Below are positions 58,674 to 64,000 of a stretch of 64,000 bases of DNA, one piece after another. The notes beneath the pieces were generated by a model. It was not told the origin of the DNA. It ran no database searches and saw only the letters and a list, made by a program, of their open reading frames with translations. Source of the stretch: Streptomyces sp. NBC_00461 (GTDB taxonomy: Bacteria; Actinomycetota; Actinomycetes; Streptomycetales; Streptomycetaceae). The DNA is taken from NCBI RefSeq assembly GCF_036013935.1, contig NZ_CP107902.1, forward strand, positions 9,271,001-9,335,000. The letters run 5' to 3'. Made by a program: the position numbers and the translations under genes. The number at the start of each line of letters is the position of its first letter. Positions within the stretch are counted from its first letter, which is position 1.

Positions 58674-59612
58674 ATGCCGATGATCCGTGTGCGCTCGCTC
58701 GCCGTCGCTCTGTCAGCGACGCTGATGTTTTCCACGGTCGCCGCCTGTAGTTCGGACGGCGACGACTCCCCGAAGAACGTGTCCGCGAAGACCGCCGCCC
58801 TGGGCACGCTCACGCCCGGCGTCATCAAGGTGGCCGTCCAGCCCTACGCGCCCTACACCACCGTCCAGGGCGGCAGAATCGTCGGCCTGGACGGCGACAT
58901 CCTCGCCTACGTGGCCAAGAAGCTGGGCCTCCAGGTCAAGCCGCAGGTAACGGACTTCGCCGGCATGCTCGCCGGAGTGCAGTCCCGCCGGGTGGACATG
59001 ACCATCGGCGGTGTCGCCTGGTCCGCCGACCGGCAGAAGCAGGGACTGTTCACCGACCCGCCCTACTACTCGCCCCCGGCGATGGCCGTGCGCAGCGGCA
59101 AGACCTACAAAACGGTGAATGACCTCAAGGGCCTCAACCTGGGCACGGTCGAGGGCTACGTCTGGGTCAAGTCCATCCAAGCCGTGCCCGGCGCCAGGCT
59201 GCACGCCTACCCGGACGCCACCGGCGTGTTCGACGACCTCGGCGCCGGCCGCGCCGACGTCGGCTTCCTCGACCCGCTGATCATCATCGCCGCGCAGAGA
59301 CAGCGCCCGGAGCTGAAGATCAGGACGGAGTACCTGACGCCGCCGACCGCAGCCGAGGTCAAGGCCAAGCCCGCCTACGCGTACTTCCAGCCGTACCAGA
59401 CCGGCTTCTACCTCCCCAAGAAGGCCACGAAGCTGGAGAAGGCGGTCTCCGCGCAGATCGACGCCATGTACACCAACGGCGAGCTGGCCAAGCTCGTCAA
59501 GAAGTACGGCGGCGACCCGGAGCAGTTCCTCAAGCCCGCCGCCGACATCGCCACCGCACGCCGCGGCGTGGACCGGCCCGGCAACTGGACGCCGCCGTCC
59601 ATCGGCCAGTGA
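58674..59612 (+). CDS. ABC polar-amino-acid-type binding lipoprotein
   Basis: A 312-residue solute-binding protein (family 3) starting at ATG 58674 (ATG 58680 also possible). The lipobox is Val-Ala-Ala-Cys with Cys near residue 25. The mature protein shows Val-Ala-Val-Gln-Pro-Tyr-Ala-Pro-Tyr, Gly-Leu-Asp-Gly-Asp-Ile, Asp-Met-Thr-Ile-Gly-Gly and Gly-Thr-Val-Glu-Gly-Tyr, as in glutamine/cystine-type receptors. The downstream oxidase suggests a D-amino acid, opine or similar amine as ligand. A 10-base tandem repeat starts at its stop codon. Confidence 0.9.
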   Translation: MPMIRVRSLAVALSATLMFSTVAACSSDGDDSPKNVSAKTAALGTLTPGVIKVAVQPYAPYTTVQGGRIVGLDGDILAYVAKKLGLQVKPQVTDFAGMLAGVQSRRVDMTIGGVAWSADRQKQGLFTDPPYYSPPAMAVRSGKTYKTVNDLKGLNLGTVEGYVWVKSIQAVPGARLHAYPDATGVFDDLGAGRADVGFLDPLIIIAAQRQRPELKIRTEYLTPPTAAEVKAKPAYAYFQPYQTGFYLPKKATKLEKAVSAQIDAMYTNGELAKLVKKYGGDPEQFLKPAADIATARRGVDRPGNWTPPSIGQ

Positions 59613-59675
59613 GAACCAGTGAGAACCAGTGAGAAGCAGTGCGAACCAGTGACGATCACAGAGGATCAGTGAGGA
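59606..59675. repeat. Tandem 10-base repeat between binding protein and permease
   Basis: About seven units on the pattern GAGAACCAGT fill the gap; the first includes the stop codon of the binding-protein gene. Early units are exact, later ones drift. The permease ribosome site (GAGGAG) follows at 59670-59675. Confidence 0.85.
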
Positions 59676-59681
59676 GCTGAC

Positions 59682-60437
59682 ATGTCAGGACTGTTCCAGG
59701 TCCCCTGGTCCGACTACCGGGCCGACCTGCTCGACGCGCTCTGGCGCACCGTCTCCTACACGCTGGTCAGCTTCGTCGGCGCGGTCCTCCTCGGCCTGGC
59801 CGTCGCGCTGCTCCGGCTGAACCGGGCCTGGCCCGCACGGGCCGTCGCCGCCGTCTACACCGAGGTGTTCAAGAACGTCCCGCTGCTGGCCATCATCTTC
59901 CTGACCTACTTCGGTCTCGCCTCGGCCGGGATCCGGCTGGACGTGTTCACCGCCGGCTGCCTCAGCCTGATCGTCTTCTACGCCGCCTACCTGTCCGAGA
60001 TCTTCCGCGCCGCGATCAGCGGTGTACACACCGGACAGACCGAGGCGGGCGAGGCGCTGGGCCTCGGCAGGGCGGGCATCTTTGCCCAGGTCGTACTGCC
60101 ACAGGCCGTCCGGCAGGCCATGCCCGGCACCAACACCATGCTGGTCGACCTGCTCAAGTCCACCTCGCTGCTCGTCACCGTCTCCGCCGCCGAGCTGATG
60201 TCGGAGGGCCGCCTCATCACCTCGGCCACCTTCCGGGCACTGGAGGTGTACCTCGTCATCTCCGCCCTCTACTTCGCCCTGTGCTACCCGCTCTCCCAAC
60301 TCCTCCTGCTGCTGGAGCGGAAGGTGCGCGCCGGCATCCCCCTGTCCCCCTGGCGACGGCGCCGGATGCGCGCCGCCCGCGCGCTGCTCGCCGCCGACCT
60401 CGGCGCGACAGCCGACCCGAAGGAGGCGGCCGTATGA
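59682..60437 (+). CDS. ABC amino-acid-type permease
   Basis: A 251-residue permease starting at ATG 59682 after GAGGAG. It has five hydrophobic helices and the conserved cytoplasmic loop (Glu-Ala-Gly-Glu-Ala-Leu-Gly-Leu-Gly, then Leu-Pro-Gln-Ala-Val-Arg) of the HisM/GlnP group near residue 125. Only one permease gene is present, so the channel is probably a homodimer. Its stop overlaps the ATPase start as ATGA. Confidence 0.92.
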   Translation: MSGLFQVPWSDYRADLLDALWRTVSYTLVSFVGAVLLGLAVALLRLNRAWPARAVAAVYTEVFKNVPLLAIIFLTYFGLASAGIRLDVFTAGCLSLIVFYAAYLSEIFRAAISGVHTGQTEAGEALGLGRAGIFAQVVLPQAVRQAMPGTNTMLVDLLKSTSLLVTVSAAELMSEGRLITSATFRALEVYLVISALYFALCYPLSQLLLLLERKVRAGIPLSPWRRRRMRAARALLAADLGATADPKEAAV

Positions 60438-61228
60438 CCGAGCCCGTCACCACGGCGAAGACCGTGCCACCGGCCACCACCGAGGTGGTCGTACGGATCG
60501 ACGGCCTGAGCAAGTCCTTCGACGGCCGCCTGGTACTCGACAACGTCGGCCTGGAGGTCGACCGCGGCCGCATCGTCAGCGTCATCGGCCAGAGCGGCGG
60601 CGGCAAGACGACCCTGATGCGCTGCGTCAACCTCCTCGAACGCCCCGACCGGGGAACCGTGGAGGTGGCCGGCGAGGTGGTGCACAGCGGCGGCCGCACG
60701 GTCTGCCGCGACCTGCCCCGGCTGCGCCGTACAGTCGGCATGGTCTTCCAACGCTTCAACCTCTTCCCGCATTTGACGGCCGTGGAGAACGTCGTCCTGG
60801 CGCAGCGCAGGGCCGGTGTGCCGCAGGACGAGGCGCTGGAACGGGCCGTCACGCTGCTGCGCCGGGTCGGTGTGGCCCACCGCGGCCTCGCCCAGCCCGA
60901 GCAGCTCTCCGGCGGAGAACAGCAACGCGTCGCCATCGCCCGGGCGTTGGCGCTGCGCCCCGAGGTGCTGCTCTTCGACGAGCCCACCTCCTCCCTCGAT
61001 CCGGAGGCCACCCGGGAGGTGCTCGGCGTGATGCGTGAACTGGCCGCCGACGGCATGACGATGCTGCTGGTCACCCACGAACTGCCCTTCGCCCGTGAGG
61101 TGTCCGACCACCTCGTCTTCGTCGACGGAGGGCGCATCGTGGAGGAGGGCGCACCACGGGACGTCCTCGACCGCCCCGCCCAGGCCCGCACCCGGGAGTT
61201 CCTCGCCGCGTACGAGTCGGCCTCATGA
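60434..61228 (+). CDS. ABC amino-acid-type ATP-binding protein
   Basis: A 264-residue ATPase starting at ATG 60434 inside the permease stop. All motifs are intact: Walker A Gly-Gln-Ser-Gly-Gly-Gly-Lys-Thr-Thr near residue 57, Q-loop Val-Phe-Gln-Arg-Phe-Asn-Leu-Phe-Pro-His, signature Leu-Ser-Gly-Gly-Glu-Gln-Gln-Arg, Walker B Leu-Leu-Phe-Asp-Glu-Pro, and the switch His in Val-Thr-His-Glu. It drives uptake with the neighbouring permease and binding protein. Its stop overlaps the next start, again as ATGA. Confidence 0.94.
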   Translation: MTEPVTTAKTVPPATTEVVVRIDGLSKSFDGRLVLDNVGLEVDRGRIVSVIGQSGGGKTTLMRCVNLLERPDRGTVEVAGEVVHSGGRTVCRDLPRLRRTVGMVFQRFNLFPHLTAVENVVLAQRRAGVPQDEALERAVTLLRRVGVAHRGLAQPEQLSGGEQQRVAIARALALRPEVLLFDEPTSSLDPEATREVLGVMRELAADGMTMLLVTHELPFAREVSDHLVFVDGGRIVEEGAPRDVLDRPAQARTREFLAAYESAS

Positions 61229-62490
61229 CCGCCCCCGTGGTGGTGCTCGGCGGCGGCGTGGTGGGACTGTGCACCGCGTACTACCTGGCCGAGGCGGGCC
61301 TCGCGGTGGAGGTCGTCGAACGGCGCGGTCTGGGCTCCGGGGTGTCGAGGGGCAACGCGGGCTGGATCTGCCTCAGCCACTCGACGCCGGTGCCGGCACC
61401 GGGAGTCGTACGGTACGCACTGCGCTCGCTCGGCCGGCCGGACTCGCCCCTGTATCTACGGCCCCTGCCCGACCCGGCCTTCGTCCGCTGGCTGTGGCGG
61501 TTCTGGCGCAGCAGCACACCGGCCGCCTTCCGGCGCGGCTACGCGGCGGTCGCCGAGCTGAACCGCACCACCTTCGACCTCTTCGACGGCCTGCGCGAGG
61601 CCGGCGTCGACACCACCCTGACCCGCCCCGGCATGGTCCACGCCTTCCTCTCCCCGGCCGAGGCCCGCCACCACCTCGCCGTACAACGGGAGATGGCCGA
61701 CGGCCGCTACCCGCTCCCCGACGACGTCACCACCGGGGACGAGGCCCGACTTCTGGACGACGCGCTGTCGCCCGGGGTGCGCGCCGCCTATCTCGTCGAG
61801 GGAGAGGGCGTGGTCGACCCGGAGGCCTTCGCCCGCGGCCTCGGTCGGGCGCTCGCCGCGGCCGGGGTGAAGGTCCACGAGAACGCGGAGGCGTTGGGGT
61901 TCAGGACCACCGGCGGCCAAGTCACCGCGGTGCGCACCGACTTGGGTGAGATCCCGTGCGACGCGGTCGTGATAGCCGCCGGCATGCGCTCGTCCAGGCT
62001 GCTGGGGGCGCTGGGACACCCGCTGCCCCTCCAGGCGGGCAAGGGCTACAGCTTCTCCGTGGACCTGGACCCCGCTCCCAGGCACACCCTCTATTTCGGC
62101 GAACGCAGGGCGGTCGCCTCACCGATCGCCGGCACGACACGGATCGGGGGCACGATGGAACTGAGCGGCAACAACAACCGCCTGGACTGGCGCCGCGTGG
62201 TCGCCGTCGCCCTCGCCAGCCGGCACTACCTGGGCCGCTGGTTCGACGACCCGGACGACCTCGTCGGCCTGATCCGCGACCCCTGGGTCGGCGGCCGGCC
62301 GTTCCTCCCTGACGGGCTCCCCGTCATCGACCGTGTCCCCGGCCACGACAACGCCTTCGTGGCCACCGGACACGGCATGCTCGGCGTCACCCTCGGCCCG
62401 GTCACCGGCCACACCCTCACCGAGTACGTCCGCACCGGCAACCGCCCCCGGGCCCTGGAACCGTTCCGCTTCGACCGACTGCGCCATTGA
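61225..62490 (+). CDS. FAD-dependent oxidoreductase, D-amino-acid dehydrogenase (DadA)-like
   Basis: A 421-residue flavoprotein starting at ATG 61225 in an ATGA overlap with the ATPase gene. The N terminus has Val-Leu-Gly-Gly-Gly-Val-Val-Gly-Leu-Cys-Thr-Ala-Tyr-Tyr and Glu near residue 31 for FAD. The C terminus has Gly-His-Gly-Met-Leu-Gly-Val-Thr-Leu-Gly-Pro, typical of DadA/glycine-oxidase proteins. It would oxidise the imported amine or D-amino acid to an imino acid. Coupling to an importer and a CdaR-type regulator makes this a compact uptake-and-deamination unit. Confidence 0.9.
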   Translation: MTAPVVVLGGGVVGLCTAYYLAEAGLAVEVVERRGLGSGVSRGNAGWICLSHSTPVPAPGVVRYALRSLGRPDSPLYLRPLPDPAFVRWLWRFWRSSTPAAFRRGYAAVAELNRTTFDLFDGLREAGVDTTLTRPGMVHAFLSPAEARHHLAVQREMADGRYPLPDDVTTGDEARLLDDALSPGVRAAYLVEGEGVVDPEAFARGLGRALAAAGVKVHENAEALGFRTTGGQVTAVRTDLGEIPCDAVVIAAGMRSSRLLGALGHPLPLQAGKGYSFSVDLDPAPRHTLYFGERRAVASPIAGTTRIGGTMELSGNNNRLDWRRVVAVALASRHYLGRWFDDPDDLVGLIRDPWVGGRPFLPDGLPVIDRVPGHDNAFVATGHGMLGVTLGPVTGHTLTEYVRTGNRPRALEPFRFDRLRH

Positions 62491-62638
62491 GGAACGCGGT
62501 GGTTGTACGGCGACACCCGGTGAGGTATCCATGCCGCATGCTGCGAGGCGACAGAGCCGGTCCGCGGGCCCGGCACGAGGACCGCTCCCGCGCGGACCGG
62601 GCCGCGCAGGTGTCGCCGCGGGATGCGGGAGGACGGCC

Positions 62639-62977
62639 ATGACACCGGCGGAGGAACGGTTCGACGACCTGGTGACCGAGTTGCTCGGCCTCCCCGCGGT
62701 CACTCCGCCCGGCGGCTCCGGCTCCGGCTTCGGCAGGACCGCGCTGCGGGTGCACGGCAGGATTTTCGCGATGCTGGTCCGCGGACGGCTGGTGGTGAAG
62801 CTCCCCAAGGAGCGGGTGGACGCGCTGGTCGACGCGGGGGAGGGGGACAACTTCGACGCCAACAAGGGCACGCCCATGAAGGAGTGGTTCAGCCTCTCCC
62901 CGGCCTCCCCCCTGACCTGGTCGTCCCTCGCCCGGGAGGCCCTGGCGTTCGTCGGCGGTCAGCAGAAGGGCGGGTGA
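62639..62977 (+). CDS. TfoX-N/MmcQ-like small protein
   Basis: A 112-residue protein starting at ATG 62639 after GGGAGGAC. The pattern Phe-Gly-Arg-Thr-Ala-Leu-Arg-Val-His-Gly-Arg-Ile-Phe-Ala-Met-Leu with Leu-Pro-Lys-Glu-Arg-Val-Asp and Pro-Met-Lys-Glu-Trp matches small TfoX N-terminal/MmcQ-type folds common in actinobacteria. Function is not known. It has no obvious operon partner. Confidence 0.75.
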   Translation: MTPAEERFDDLVTELLGLPAVTPPGGSGSGFGRTALRVHGRIFAMLVRGRLVVKLPKERVDALVDAGEGDNFDANKGTPMKEWFSLSPASPLTWSSLAREALAFVGGQQKGG

Positions 62978-63045
62978 ATCGCGATGCCCGCCGTCCCGAT
63001 CGCCGCTACTGTCCCGAGGACCGCATGATCCTTCGGAGGGGCGAC

Positions 63046-63654
63046 GTGGACTACTTCTTCTACTGCCGGGACCGGCCGGGAACATGGGCACTGCGGTCGG
63101 AACTGACCGAAGATCACTGGGCGTTCATGGACCGGTACGCCGACACGATGATCGCGCGCGGCCCTACGTTCACCGCCGACGGCACCGCGGTCACCGGGAG
63201 CATGCACATCGTCGGCCTGCCCGACGAAGCGGCCGCGCACGAGTTCGCGTTCGAAGAACCCAACCACAAGGCCGGTGTCTACGAGGAGGAGGTGCTGGTA
63301 CGGCGCTGGCGGAACGTCCTGGGCCGCACCATGTGGGAGTTCACGGGGGCAGTGGCCGGACACCGACGTTTCCTGATCATCGCGCACGGCAAGCCGGGCA
63401 CGACCACGGCCCACGCGCCCCTCGACGCGGCGCACCACCGGTACCTCGACCGCGGATACCGCGAACACCTCATCGCCTACGGCCCGTTGCTGTCCCCGGA
63501 CGGCGGCGCATGGACGGGCACGGCCCTGCTGGTCGAACTGCGGGACAGGAGCGCCGCCGAGACGATGATGGCGGACGAGCCGTACGCCCGCGAGGGCCTC
63601 TACGAGAGCGTCGAGATCCACGACTGGCAGTTCGGCGGGCGGCCTGCGGCCTAG
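63046..63654 (+). CDS. Protein with two YCII-related domains
   Basis: A 202-residue protein. GTG 63046 is chosen because GGAGGGG sits four bases upstream; an ATG at 63025 is in frame but poorly placed. Residues about 2-95 and 105-198 each look like a YCII/YciI ferredoxin-like domain: Tyr-Phe-Phe-Tyr-Cys-Arg-Asp, His-Trp-Ala-Phe-Met-Asp and Ala-His-Glu-Phe in the first, Phe-Leu-Ile-Ile-Ala-His, His-His-Arg-Tyr-Leu-Asp and Tyr-Glu-Ser-Val-Glu-Ile in the second. The His-Asp type pair of YciI may be catalytic. Role unknown. Confidence 0.8.
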   Translation: MDYFFYCRDRPGTWALRSELTEDHWAFMDRYADTMIARGPTFTADGTAVTGSMHIVGLPDEAAAHEFAFEEPNHKAGVYEEEVLVRRWRNVLGRTMWEFTGAVAGHRRFLIIAHGKPGTTTAHAPLDAAHHRYLDRGYREHLIAYGPLLSPDGGAWTGTALLVELRDRSAAETMMADEPYAREGLYESVEIHDWQFGGRPAA

Positions 63655-63955
63655 CGAGGTCCGCGGTCATTTGTTGCGGCAGGCGCTCTTGACAACATGC
63701 GTACTGTTTCGCGACGTTTGATCCTCGGCGTACAGTTCGGAACCTGAGGGTCAACCGCGGAACGACCGTGTACACGGCGTGGAATCGGCTGATACTCAAG
63801 GAAGTGGTAGGACGCGGACCATGAGCCGCGGGGGGACGTCACCGGGGGGAGCGGTCGCCGATGCGATCAGTGAACAGGGGTCCACACGCTCTACCGGCCC
63901 GTGCCGCGGTCGGAACGTCACTCGCGGAGCCTGTGGAAGGGCGGATGATCTGACG
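63655..63955. other. Intergenic region with one probable promoter
   Basis: A TTGACA at 63689-63694 with GACGTT 18 bases downstream (63713-63718) is a reasonable vegetative promoter reading rightward. A 55-codon frame from ATG 63820 lacks a recognisable product. Nothing else was identified. Confidence 0.4.
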
Positions 63956-64000
63956 TGGATGTCACGATCCACAGAGTCGACGAACTGAACGCCTCGCTGC
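63956..64000 (+). CDS. Possible start of a gene running off the right edge
   Basis: GTG 63956 opens a frame to the window end (Val-Asp-Val-Thr-Ile-His-Arg-Val-Asp-Glu-Leu-Asn). Only 15 codons are visible; the ribosome site is weak. The promoter at 63689 may serve it. Identity cannot be judged. Confidence 0.35.

Noticed and set aside
63820..63988. 55-codon frame near the right edge
   Set aside because: Gly/Thr/Ser/Arg-rich with no domain and no good ribosome site; judged unlikely to be coding.

Overview
The window is high-GC actinobacterial chromosome, almost certainly Streptomyces. Codon third positions are strongly G/C. Many genes start with GTG or TTG, operons are coupled through 4-base ATGA/GTGA overlaps, and Streptomyces-typical families are present (XRE/DUF5753 with DUF397, PF04672 methyltransferases, SpoIIE phosphatases, streptogrisin-type protease). 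No tRNA, rRNA, CRISPR array, insertion sequence or integrase was seen. The layout looks like a chromosomal arm: small catabolic, regulatory and stress modules, each with its own regulator.

Left third (1-13 kb): a secreted LamG protein running off the left edge, a phytoene-dehydrogenase-like oxidoreductase, a secreted GH92 alpha-mannosidase, then a sugar-use cluster. That cluster holds an AraA/FucI-like isomerase and an MFS transporter divergent from a 1340-residue GH106-like glycosidase, with a convergent LacI repressor. Three copies of one operator (core AACGTT with an A/T-rich arm) lie between transporter and glycosidase and upstream of the repressor gene, so the repressor probably controls the cluster and itself.

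13-25.5 kb: cupin protein, GCS2-family ligase, SigE-type ECF sigma factor with a membrane partner, a GT2-GtrA fusion coupled to a membrane glycosyltransferase, a GAF/AAA/Fis regulator divergent from a flavin aromatic hydroxylase with a palindrome between them, a YceI fusion protein, and two small exported proteins facing each other across three consecutive hairpins.

24.6-33 kb: IclR regulator, membrane SpoIIE phosphatase, ThuA-Gfo/Idh pair, methyltransferase/MerR and HxlR/NmrA divergent pairs with operator-like palindromes, and an S1 protease with a CebR-like operator.

33-49.9 kb: a five-gene carbohydrate operon (PmoA-like, cupin, ABC binding protein, two permeases) plus a YesL-like protein, lacking an ATPase and a local regulator; a metallophosphoesterase; an AraC/VOC pair; a UvrA-like ABC-F-type resistance protein, a decayed glyoxalase gene and an MFS exporter with a shared upstream element; a lipoprotein; a DUF2071 protein; and a LacI regulator with two operators in front of a secreted GH5 enzyme.

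49.9-64 kb: a signalling block (methyltransferase-DUF397-XRE operon, divergent RsbW-like ATPase, SpoIIE phosphatase, second PF04672 methyltransferase), two tandem secreted SH3-like paralogs, an SMP-30 lactonase, an acyl-CoA-dehydrogenase-type pseudogene, a CdaR/PucR regulator divergent from an amino-acid-type ABC transporter plus D-amino-acid-oxidase-like operon, a TfoX/MmcQ-like protein, a double YCII protein, and the start of a gene at the right edge.
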